A stretch of 5,532 bases of DNA from JBDREF01 sp043820045 (GCA_043820045.1 JBDREF010000168.1:1-5532), one strand, 5' to 3'; numbered from the stretch's first letter, positions 1 through 5,532 are shown. Made by a program: numbers and translations. The notes: generated by a model not told the origin, from the letters alone.

Positions 1-1
1 G

Positions 2-886
2 CTGGCCGACGGTAGTTTCGTCACCACAAGCGCCGAAGAAAACGAAGATCTCTTCTGGGCCATCCGCGGCGGCGGCGGAAACTTCGGCATAGTCACCTCT
101 TTTCTCTTCAGGTTGCATCCTATCCATACGGATTATGCCGGACCGATGCTTTGGGAGCCCGAGGATGCTGCCGAGGTGATGAAGTGGTACCGCGAGTACA
201 TTACAGCGGCTACCGAAGACATCAACGGCTTCTTCGCTTTTCTGACCGTGCCGCCTGCGCCGCACTTTCCCGAGCATCTCCACGGAAAAAAAATGTGCGC
301 TATAGTCTGGTGCTACGTCGGAGATCTGGACAAGGCCGAAGAGGTCTTCAAGCCTATTCGCAGCTTCAAGACGCCGGTCGTCGACCTGGTCGGCCCGCTG
401 CCGCATACAGCGGTCCAGAGCATGTTCGACCCGATCTATCCGCCGGGGCATCAGTGGTATTGGAAGGCCGACTTTGTCAATGAGCTGAGCGACGAGGCCA
501 TCGCCCTTTACGTCAAACACGGCTCGGCGCTGCCGACGCCGCAATCGACGATGCACCTCTACCCCATCAACGGCAAGGCGCACAGGCCCGGCAACAGCGA
601 CACGCCTTGGGCTTACCGCGATGCCACATGGGCCCAGGTCATCGTCGGCGTTGATCCGGACCCGGCAAACAACGACCGCATCATAGCCTGGGCGAAGGAG
701 TACTGGGAAGCTTTGCATCCCTACTCGGCCGGCGGCGCGTATGTGAACTTCATGATGGACGAAGGCGAAGATCGTGTCAAGGCAACCTACCGCGACAACT
801 ACGAACGTCTTGTGGAAGTCAAAACCAAATACGACCCGACCAACCTCTTTCGCGTCAACCAGAACATCAGGCCGCGTGGGGGGTAG
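2..886 (+). CDS. FAD-binding oxidoreductase, berberine bridge enzyme-like (C-terminal part; 5' end outside window)
   Basis: Partial gene; the frame is open to the left edge, leaving 294 residues. Seen: residues 17-34 of the fragment carry D-L-F-W-A-I-R-G-G-G-G-N-F-G-I-V-T-S, the end of the PCMH-type FAD domain typical of FAD-linked oxidases. The middle is the substrate-binding domain. The last 45 or so residues form the BBE C-terminal element: G-A-Y-V-N-F near 245-249, then E-R-L-V-E-V-K and D-P-T-N-L-F-R-V-N at 278-286. Family knowledge: such enzymes oxidise alcohols or sugar C1 hydroxyls with FAD, pass electrons to oxygen or another acceptor, and often bind FAD covalently through His and Cys. 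Those anchoring residues would lie upstream, so covalent attachment and any signal peptide cannot be judged. The TTG at 113 is not the start because homology continues before it. Substrate unknown; a carbohydrate or oligosaccharide oxidase would suit the neighbours (inference). The next gene is over 600 bases away, so operon linkage is doubtful. Confidence 0.88.
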   Translation: MADGSFVTTSAEENEDLFWAIRGGGGNFGIVTSFLFRLHPIHTDYAGPMLWEPEDAAEVMKWYREYITAATEDINGFFAFLTVPPAPHFPEHLHGKKMCAIVWCYVGDLDKAEEVFKPIRSFKTPVVDLVGPLPHTAVQSMFDPIYPPGHQWYWKADFVNELSDEAIALYVKHGSALPTPQSTMHLYPINGKAHRPGNSDTPWAYRDATWAQVIVGVDPDPANNDRIIAWAKEYWEALHPYSAGGAYVNFMMDEGEDRVKATYRDNYERLVEVKTKYDPTNLFRVNQNIRPRGG

Positions 887-943
887 TGCTCTCTTGCCAG
901 TCATGTGAAATGCAAAGGGTGCTCATGCTGCAACTGGATTGCG

Positions 944-962
944 AAACCACCAACGGCGGTTT
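944..962 (+). terminator. weak candidate hairpin downstream of the FAD oxidase gene
   Basis: Eight-base arms AAACCACC and GGCGGTTT around an AAC loop pair at seven of eight positions (one A-C mismatch). The hairpin lies 57 bases after the stop at 886. It is followed by only three T, already inside the stem, so a Rho-independent terminator is possible but not convincing. Confidence 0.2.
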
Positions 963-1048
963 GAGATGGAGTAAGGAGTTCTGTTGTTCGATGTGCCACA
1001 GGGATCTTCGGTGAATACGCCATTCAAGCAGAGTTGGCATATTGAATA

Positions 1049-1079
1049 CTGACAGTGTTCATCCGAGAGTCTGTATATT
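1049..1079 (+). promoter_or_regulatory. weak candidate promoter ahead of the FlgM-like remnant
   Basis: CTGACA at 1049-1054 (five of six to TTGACA) and TATATT at 1074-1079 (five of six to TATAAT) are separated by 19 bases, longer than the preferred 17. It sits 34 bases before the ATG at 1113, which has its own Shine-Dalgarno AAGGA at 1102-1106. The position is right but the spacing is poor. The promoter rules of this phylum are not well defined. Confidence 0.25.
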
Positions 1080-1112
1080 ATTGACGTTTACGATCACTTA
1101 GAAGGAACAAAG

Positions 1113-1404
1113 ATGTCGGTTTTTGCCGGAACAAAGCGAGAGTTGAGAACTGCCGGGGGTCACAAGCAAGCCCCTGGCCGTTGATCCATGCAGTAGAAAT
1201 GATCGGGTGGATGGACCTCGTGGGCTGCAGGGATTCCGCAAAAGGAAAGTCCTTGCGGTCCGCAGGAGACTCGCCGAGGGAAGATACGCTGTCAATGAAC
1301 GTATAAGTGTGGCTCTTGACAGGCTGATTGAGGATATCATGGTGGGCGGCGGTACACGGGTCAGGCAACTCCCAAGCAGGCAGGATGGGCAACTTGTACC
1401 GTAG
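1113..1404 (+). pseudogene. FlgM-like anti-sigma-28 factor remnant, apparently frameshifted (or a short GTG-start gene 1207-1404)
   Basis: Seen: one frame is open from 1147 to a TAG at 1402-1404 and encodes K-V-L-A-V-R-R-R-L-A-E-G-R-Y, then A-L-D-R-L-I-E-D-I-M. This resembles the sigma-binding C-terminal helices of planctomycete FlgM-like proteins (pattern V-x-x-[IV]-R-x-x-I-A-x-G-x-Y...A-x-D-R-L-L). That frame has no ATG and only a poorly preceded GTG at 1207. A second frame has a good start: AAGGA at 1102-1106, six bases before ATG 1113, but it stops at 1182-1184 after 23 codons. Removing one base, for example from the G run at 1155-1159, joins them into 96 residues, about the normal FlgM length. 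Known role: FlgM holds sigma-28 inactive until the flagellar hook is complete. The piece before the helices lacks a clean D-R-V-E-I-S motif, showing only N-D-R-V-D, and about 20 extra residues follow the expected end. Both traits favour decay. Alternatives are a sequencing indel, an intact 65-residue gene, or chance similarity. Confidence 0.38.
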
Positions 1405-1508
1405 CCATTTGCTTGCCCCATGCGGAATTCTGGGCGTGGCAGCAGTCAGCCAAAATTCGAATATGAAGATGAAACCAGGGGCCAGGTTTTCAGCAAAGGG
1501 AGAAAATC

Positions 1509-3434
1509 ATGAGCAGGCAAGCATTGTCAATTCTGTTGGTGGCGGGCACTGGGGTGGTTTTTGGACTCTGCGATGCTGTGGAGGCACAACCTCATGATGT
1601 CGCATTGACTTTCGGCAACGTAGATTTCTTGTCATACCGGCTGGATGCTTTTGAGCCCGCCGATGTCGATTTAGGTGCCGGCATCGGGGCTGAAGACCCC
1701 ACGCTGACCTTGCAGTTGGGCAAGCGTTATCAGGTGAAGGTAATCAATTATGTGCCGCATCCGTTCGAGGTGATCGCCAAGGGTACCTCTGCCGGGGCAG
1801 ACAGAGTTCTTCTGTCAATGGGTGGTCCGCTTGGTCCCTTCGAATCCGACCCTGACGTGGCCTGGAGCGACACCGGCTCGGGTACAGTGGCCTTCACGCT
1901 GACGTCCGGACTTTACGATGCGCTGACAGACTCAGGCCGTGTGCCGGGCTATCGCTGCAGAGTCCACGCTTCCACCATGCGGGGTAGTTTTGAAGTTCTG
2001 GTGGATGCGGGGCCGGAGCCGTTGGAAGACCCTATCCCGGAGCCAATCGTCAAAGGGGCTGTCAGCATCGAGTTGGAAGCGGTTGCTTTAGCCCTGACCT
2101 CGCCGGTGGATCTGAAGCCGGCCGCAGACGGCACAGGTAGGTTGTTTGTGGTCGATCAGTCGGGAAAGATTTACATAATTCTGGAGGGTCAGCTTCAGGC
2201 ATCGCCGTTCCTGGACATAGCGAGCAGGCTTGTCGCTCCTCTGGGCATAATAGGCAGCCACGATGTGAACGACTTCGATGAGCGAGGCCTTCTTGGGTCC
2301 GCGCTCCATCCGGGCTTTGCTGAGCCTACAAGTCCAGGTTACCACAGGGTTTACACTTACACGAGCGAGCCCGTCGGCGGTCCGGCTGATTTCACGACCG
2401 ATCCGCCGCCCGCCGAGGTTAACCACCAGAGCGTTATTGCCGAATGGACGGTTGACGACAGCAATCCGAACCTGGCAAACCCAAACACGCGCAGAGAGCT
2501 TCTGAGGATCGACCAGCCGCAGTTCAACCACGACGGCGGCATGTTGGCCTTTGGCCCGGACGGGTATCTCTACATTTCGCTCGGCGATGGTGGAGCCGGC
2601 AACGATGTCGGCGAGGGGCATGGAGTTTCAGGCAATGGCCAAAACATACACACTGTCCATGGCAGCATACTTCGCATAGACCCCCTGAGTCCTGTGGCAA
2701 CGCCGGATAGCACCGACATCATCAGTGCAAACGGCGGTTATCGCATCCCGGCGGAAAATCCGTTCGTGGGTGTCGATGGCGTGGACGAAATCTTCGCCTA
2801 CGGCCTGCGCAACCCGTTCCGGTTCAGTTTTGATTCTGCTACCGGGAAATTGGTTGTGGCCGATGTGGGGCAGAACTTCGTCGAAGAGATTGACATCGTG
2901 AATATCGGAGGCAACTACGGCTGGAACCTGAAAGAAGGAACCTTTCGCTTTAACCCGAGCGACGGCAACGTCTCGGATGACTTAAATGGGCTTCCTGCGG
3001 GCTTGATTGATCCGGTGGCGCAGTATGACCATGATGAAGGCATATCAGTCATAGGCGGCTATATCTATCGAGGCGCCGCCATACCCGAGCTTTTCGGTAA
3101 GTATGTATTCGGGGATTTCTCACGCTCATTCCGGCCGGCGGACGGACGGCTGTTTTACGCCGACCTTGACACAGGTGTAGTGAAGGAGCTGATCATCGGC
3201 GTGGACGACCGTCCCCTGAACCTGTATGTCAAAGGATTCGGACAGGATTTAGCTGGCGAAATATATCTTCTGGCCAGCTCCAATCTCGGGCCTTTCGGGA
3301 CAGGTGGAGCGGTCCTGGAAATAGTGGACCTCTGCACGGCCAGGATTCCGGGTGATATCAATAACGATTGCCAGGTTGACATAACCGATCTGAACATAGT
3401 GATTGATCACTGGATGGAAAGTGCCCGGCGGTAG
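1509..3434 (+). CDS. exported PQQ-dependent sugar dehydrogenase-like protein with N-terminal cupredoxin domain and dockerin-like tail
   Basis: 641 residues. Start at ATG 1509, with AAAGGGAG at 1495-1502 six bases upstream. Residues 1-26 look like a Sec signal peptide, with likely cleavage after V-E-A. Residues about 30-166 resemble a cupredoxin: H84 in Y-V-P-H-P-F plus C150, H153 and M157 in Y-R-C-R-V-H-A-S-T-M give all four type 1 copper ligand types. A Pro/Glu-rich linker (168-181) leads to a beta-propeller of the soluble glucose dehydrogenase/HHIP-like family, about 187-607. Marks are R-G-L-L-G-S-A-L-H-P-G-F (259-270), N-H-D-G-G with likely catalytic H341, G-P-D-G-Y-L-Y-I-S-L-G-D-G-G (349-362), G-L-R-N-P-F-R (432-438) and D-V-G-Q-N (452-456). 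Family members oxidise aldoses to lactones using PQQ and calcium. The tail 615-636 (G-D-I-N-N-D-C-Q-V-D...H-W) is one dockerin-type half-repeat. Inference: secreted, with sugar electrons passing to the attached copper site. Substrate is unknown and true PQQ binding is unproven. Confidence 0.85.
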   Translation: MSRQALSILLVAGTGVVFGLCDAVEAQPHDVALTFGNVDFLSYRLDAFEPADVDLGAGIGAEDPTLTLQLGKRYQVKVINYVPHPFEVIAKGTSAGADRVLLSMGGPLGPFESDPDVAWSDTGSGTVAFTLTSGLYDALTDSGRVPGYRCRVHASTMRGSFEVLVDAGPEPLEDPIPEPIVKGAVSIELEAVALALTSPVDLKPAADGTGRLFVVDQSGKIYIILEGQLQASPFLDIASRLVAPLGIIGSHDVNDFDERGLLGSALHPGFAEPTSPGYHRVYTYTSEPVGGPADFTTDPPPAEVNHQSVIAEWTVDDSNPNLANPNTRRELLRIDQPQFNHDGGMLAFGPDGYLYISLGDGGAGNDVGEGHGVSGNGQNIHTVHGSILRIDPLSPVATPDSTDIISANGGYRIPAENPFVGVDGVDEIFAYGLRNPFRFSFDSATGKLVVADVGQNFVEEIDIVNIGGNYGWNLKEGTFRFNPSDGNVSDDLNGLPAGLIDPVAQYDHDEGISVIGGYIYRGAAIPELFGKYVFGDFSRSFRPADGRLFYADLDTGVVKELIIGVDDRPLNLYVKGFGQDLAGEIYLLASSNLGPFGTGGAVLEIVDLCTARIPGDINNDCQVDITDLNIVIDHWMESARR

Positions 3435-3496
3435 CGAGGAAACGCCCATGCGGGTGATTACACCGTCCGTCGGCGAACACTTTATGGGGTGATGAA

Positions 3497-4687
3497 TCAG
3501 GTTTGCTGCCAGGATACGGGCCGGATTTCCTGTATCTTTGACTCGTCCAGCTCGATTCCGAAACCCGGCCCCTCCGGCAGCTTCAACATTCCGTCGACCG
3601 GCGTGAGCTGGTGTTTCTCGAACTCGTAATGATTGCTCATCTTCTGGATCAGATACTCCACGAGCGGACAAATCTCTACCGGCTGGCTTGCCACAACGTG
3701 CATGGCGGCGTGGAGGCTGTGGCCGTGCGGGATTACGTTGACCCCGTGAACCGACGCCAATGTACATATCTTAACCAGCTCGCTTACTCCGCCGCACCAC
3801 TCCGGGTCGGCCTGAACTACCATGATCGCATCAGTCTTGAGGAAGTTATGGACATCCCAGCGGCCATAGAAATGCTCTCCGGTTGCTACTGGGATTGATA
3901 TTTCACGGCTCAGCTCGATGAAGCCGTCTATGTTGGCAGTCTGCAGGGGCTCTTCTATCCACCTGGGATTATACTGCTCGGCCCTTCTGGCCCAGGCTAA
4001 GGCGTACTGGAGGTCCCATTGCCAGAACGCATCGAACATCAAGTCAACGTCATCGCCTACGGCTTCACGGAGCAGACGCACAACCTTTACGTCTTCCGCC
4101 ACCCCCTCGGGGCCGTAGCTTGGACCGCGGTCTCGCAAAAACCATTTCTGATGCCGATATCCCTGCTCCTTAAGCTCTCGGGATTTAGAGTGCAATGCGG
4201 CCGGTTCCTGCGAAAATCCGAGGCAACTGGCGTAGGTCCTCACTTTGTCGCGAGAGCCGCCAAGCAGCCGATAAACGGGCAGACCAAACATCCGCCCGCG
4301 AAGATCCCAGAGGCAATTGTCCAGAGCGCTGAGACCTATGATGTAGTGGCTGCCCCGCGAGTGCCGACTTGCCCGGAACATCTTGTCCCAGTATGCTTCG
4401 TACGCTAACGGGTCCTGTCCGATTAAGTCTCGCTTGAAGAATCGGTCCACGAACATCGCTGCTTCGTTATCTATGGGGCCGTACAGACCCTCGATGCCGC
4501 TATCGGTCTGGACCTTGATATAGAGGGCTTTTCTTTTGTTTTTGCCTGTCACCTGAAGGATTTCCACTTTGGTGATTTTCAGCCCGGACCGGGCTGCTGC
4601 TGCCGGGAGTGCAGAACCAAGGCCTGGGGCAATCCCCATGGCTGTAAGGCTTGATAAGAAACTTCGTCGGTTTATCCGAGTGAGCAT
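3497..4687 (-). CDS. Tat-signal enolase-superfamily sugar-acid dehydratase (mandelate racemase/L-rhamnonate dehydratase-like)
   Basis: 396 residues from ATG 4687, chosen because AAAGGAG lies six bases upstream; the TTG at 4708 in the same frame lacks such a site. The N-terminus has N-R-R-S-F-L with R7-R8, a hydrophobic stretch and a likely A-A-A-A cleavage near residue 32: a twin-arginine signal. The rest is a full-length two-domain enolase-superfamily protein: capping domain about 36-135, then a barrel. Likely metal ligands are D219 (F-D-A-F-W), E245 (W-I-E-E-P-L) and E271 (T-G-E-H). H321 (P-H-G-H) with D294 (Q-A-D-P-E-W) would be the general-base dyad, and E344 the last conserved acid. G-E-H, the D-P-E-W-C-G-G loop and K181 in H-Q-K-W-F-L resemble L-rhamnonate dehydratase more than mandelate racemase. 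Family reaction: magnesium-dependent dehydration of an aldonate to a 2-keto-3-deoxy acid. Exact substrate not determinable; mannonate, galactonate or an orphan acid are alternatives. Converges with the PQQ gene; divergent from the lyase-like gene. Confidence 0.88.
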   Translation of the reverse strand: MLTRINRRSFLSSLTAMGIAPGLGSALPAAAARSGLKITKVEILQVTGKNKRKALYIKVQTDSGIEGLYGPIDNEAAMFVDRFFKRDLIGQDPLAYEAYWDKMFRASRHSRGSHYIIGLSALDNCLWDLRGRMFGLPVYRLLGGSRDKVRTYASCLGFSQEPAALHSKSRELKEQGYRHQKWFLRDRGPSYGPEGVAEDVKVVRLLREAVGDDVDLMFDAFWQWDLQYALAWARRAEQYNPRWIEEPLQTANIDGFIELSREISIPVATGEHFYGRWDVHNFLKTDAIMVVQADPEWCGGVSELVKICTLASVHGVNVIPHGHSLHAAMHVVASQPVEICPLVEYLIQKMSNHYEFEKHQLTPVDGMLKLPEGPGFGIELDESKIQEIRPVSWQQT

Positions 4688-4693
4688 CCGGGT

Positions 4694-4700
4694 CTCCTTT
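4694..4700 (-). promoter_or_regulatory. ribosome binding site that fixes the dehydratase start
   Basis: Read on the minus strand this is AAAGGAG followed by six bases and then ATG at 4687-4685. It decides between that ATG and the in-frame TTG at 4708, and places the twin-arginine pair at residues 7-8, a normal position for a Tat signal. Confidence 0.75.
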
Positions 4701-4725
4701 CGTCGCAAAAGCAGTCTGTCTGATA

Positions 4726-4758
4726 CCGCGCTGACAACATCTGTTCATCTTTGCGCGG
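4726..4758 (-). promoter_or_regulatory. GC-rich stem-loop in the 5' leader of the dehydratase gene
   Basis: CCGCGC at 4726-4731 is the exact reverse complement of GCGCGG at 4753-4758, leaving a 21-base loop. In the loop, AACA and TGTT (4736-4739 and 4742-4745) are also complementary. With the -10 box at 4763-4768, transcription on the minus strand would begin near 4756, so the hairpin would form at or next to the RNA 5' end. It could protect the transcript or bind a regulator; no known riboswitch class is recognised. Confidence 0.3.
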
Positions 4759-4762
4759 GGGT

Positions 4763-4792
4763 ATTATATAGCAAAGAAAGGTTGTTTGCCAT
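4763..4792 (-). promoter_or_regulatory. candidate promoter of the dehydratase gene
   Basis: On the minus strand a perfect TATAAT (4768-4763) lies 18 bases after ATGGCA (4792-4787), which matches four of six bases of TTGACA. The implied leader is about 70 bases. The -10 is the best in the window; the -35 is weak, so an activator may be needed (inference). Confidence 0.42.
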
Positions 4793-4796
4793 ACGC

Positions 4797-4825
4797 TTGT
4801 TCCGAACAGGCCGGTCGTGTAGAAT
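4797..4825 (+). promoter_or_regulatory. candidate promoter of the lyase-like gene
   Basis: TTGTTC at 4797-4802 and TAGAAT at 4820-4825 are separated by 17 bases. The -10 matches five of six consensus bases, the -35 only three. The implied start, near 4832, is about 42 bases before the ATG at 4874. The promoter runs opposite to that of the dehydratase gene, with the two -35 elements adjacent. Confidence 0.38.
4798..4808. promoter_or_regulatory. palindrome TGTTC-C-GAACA, possible operator
   Basis: Two perfect five-base arms surround a single C. The site overlaps the -35 of the rightward promoter and lies a few bases beyond the -35 of the leftward one. A bound repressor could therefore control both divergent genes. 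Another TGTTC occurs at 4742-4746 in the leader region. The arms are short, so a chance occurrence is quite possible. Confidence 0.28.
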
Positions 4826-4873
4826 GACGGGCAGAAGACCTAAATCATGCGATTTTAGAATGGAGCACACAAA

Positions 4874-5532
4874 ATGAAACACTTCAGACTAACAGGAACC
4901 GTGATGTTGACTTTGTTGTTCTGCGGGTGCATTACAGGGTCGGCTGCCGAGGGCAATAAGCTGCTTTGGCAGATTGGCCAAGCCGACAATGACACGGCCG
5001 AGTTTGCATTGGGTCCGGACAGGAGCAACCAGTATCTTACGGCGTTTCCGCACGATGCTTTCTTTGTCGCCGGTCAATCCGATCCGAAGCAGGACTGGCC
5101 TTATATACAGCCCGGACCGGTGGACGCCTGGGCGGGCGGCAGGAGTCATACCTTTACGATTCTGTTTGGTCTTCGTGCCGCATCGGATACGGGCGCGTGC
5201 GCACTCACCCTTGACTTTGTAGATACGCACAGTGCCATGCCGCCTAAAATGGAGATAAAGATTAATGATACCTCCTTCGTCCGTGAATTGCCGCGCGGCG
5301 CCGGTGATGCATCGGCCCACGGCCAACCCGACAAGGGCCGCGAGTACAGGCTGGTGGTTGATTTCCCGGCCGAGGTACTCAAGGCCGGCAACAACACGAT
5401 CACCATTACCTCACTGGCCGGCAGTTGGGTCCTTTACGATCAGGTTGCACTTACTGCACCCGCCGGTGTTGAAATGGGGACACCTTCGCCCATGACGAAG
5501 CTGCTGGACGTTTACAGCCAGCCTTTTTTGGT
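4874..5532 (+). CDS. secreted polysaccharide lyase family 4-like protein, N-terminal part (3' end outside window)
   Basis: Open to the right edge; 219 complete codons visible. Start at ATG 4874, with GGAG at 4862-4865 eight bases upstream. Residues 1-25 are a signal peptide ending G-S-A-A; C17 and C19 leave a lipoprotein signal possible, though the lipobox is not canonical. Residues about 30-195 resemble the carbohydrate-binding-like domain III of rhamnogalacturonan lyases (PL4): L-W-Q-I-G at 31-35, D-N-D-T-A-E-F at 38-44, F-V-A-G-Q-S-D-P-K-Q-D-W-P-Y at 64-77, P-G-P-V-D-A-W-A-G-G-R at 80-90, D-T-H at 117-119, R-G-A-G-D-A at 141-146, and G-S-W-V-L-Y-D at 183-189. From about 206 a new region begins (L-L-D-V-Y-S-Q-P-F). 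Known PL4 enzymes cleave rhamnogalacturonan I, but their catalytic domain is not in view here. Lyase activity is therefore only inferred; the protein could be another glycan-active enzyme carrying this binding domain. It is divergent from the sugar-acid dehydratase, suggesting co-regulation. Confidence 0.8.
   Translation, partial: MKHFRLTGTVMLTLLFCGCITGSAAEGNKLLWQIGQADNDTAEFALGPDRSNQYLTAFPHDAFFVAGQSDPKQDWPYIQPGPVDAWAGGRSHTFTILFGLRAASDTGACALTLDFVDTHSAMPPKMEIKINDTSFVRELPRGAGDASAHGQPDKGREYRLVVDFPAEVLKAGNNTITITSLAGSWVLYDQVALTAPAGVEMGTPSPMTKLLDVYSQPFL

Noticed and set aside
113..886. TTG at 113 as the start of the FAD oxidase
   Set aside because: The same frame is open to the left edge and encodes the conserved G-G-G-G-N FAD-domain motif, so the gene begins outside the window.
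1078..1421. two minus-strand open frames over the FlgM-like region
   Set aside because: Neither product has a recognisable domain, and the opposite strand carries the FlgM-like helices; they look like chance open frames.
2088..2621. 177-codon minus-strand open frame inside the PQQ-type gene
   Set aside because: It lies opposite strongly conserved propeller motifs, its product matches nothing recognised, and its composition is that of an antisense shadow.
3443..3456. small hairpin between the convergent genes (CGCCC-ATGC-GGGTG)
   Set aside because: Only a five-pair stem with one G-T pair, no T run on the plus strand, and broken by an A-C mismatch on the minus strand; too weak to call a terminator.
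3249..3767. 172-codon minus-strand open frame across the convergent gene ends
   Set aside because: It overlaps both well-supported genes in other frames and shows no recognisable domain.
4019..4408. 129-codon plus-strand open frame inside the dehydratase gene
   Set aside because: It is antisense to the conserved barrel of the dehydratase and has no start signal or recognisable motif.
4688..4708. TTG at 4708 as the dehydratase start
   Set aside because: It has no good ribosome binding site, whereas ATG 4687 has AAAGGAG at ideal distance and a normal Tat signal.
4889..5326. 145-codon minus-strand open frame opposite the lyase-like gene
   Set aside because: The plus strand encodes a signal peptide and conserved PL4 domain III motifs over the same bases; the antisense product is low in plausible structure.

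Overview
The window looks like chromosomal DNA from a bacterium of the Planctomycetota, most plausibly a Phycisphaerae-type polysaccharide degrader. This is inferred from gene style, not from a marker gene. The supporting traits are a sugar-acid dehydratase with a twin-arginine signal, an exported PQQ-type dehydrogenase ending in one dockerin-like calcium-loop half-repeat (the G-D-x-N-x-D-C-x-V-D...HW pattern common at planctomycete C-termini), a large-enzyme N-terminus resembling domain III of rhamnogalacturonan lyases, and a short FlgM-like coding remnant. No RNA gene, CRISPR array, transposase or insertion-sequence end was seen.

Layout. (1) 2-886, plus strand: the C-terminal 294 residues of a berberine-bridge-type FAD oxidase, cut by the left edge. 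(2) 887-1508: about 620 bases without a confident intact gene. It holds a weak imperfect hairpin (944-962), a weak promoter candidate (1049-1079), and a 1113-1404 stretch that reads as a small FlgM-like anti-sigma factor if one base is removed near a run of five G. Nothing further was recognised in 963-1048 or 1405-1494. (3) 1509-3434, plus: an exported cupredoxin + PQQ sugar dehydrogenase-like + dockerin-like tail protein. (4) 3497-4687, minus: a Tat-signal enolase-superfamily dehydratase related to L-rhamnonate dehydratase. It converges on gene 3 with a 62-base gap. (5) 4688-4873: a divergent promoter region with a -10 box on each strand, a TGTTC-C-GAACA palindrome over one -35 and a GC-rich leader hairpin. 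(6) 4874-5532, plus: the N-terminus of a secreted protein with a domain like polysaccharide lyase family 4 domain III, cut by the right edge.

How they may fit together (inference). Pectin rhamnogalacturonan contains L-rhamnose and galacturonate. The lyase-like protein would bind or cut the polymer. The FAD oxidase and the PQQ-type dehydrogenase could oxidise released sugars to lactones or aldonates outside the cytoplasm, the latter passing electrons to its own copper domain. The dehydratase could then turn an aldonate into a 2-keto-3-deoxy acid. The divergent pair (dehydratase and lyase-like gene) is the best candidate for shared control. The plus-strand genes at 2-886 and 1509-3434 are separated by a long gap and need not be one operon.
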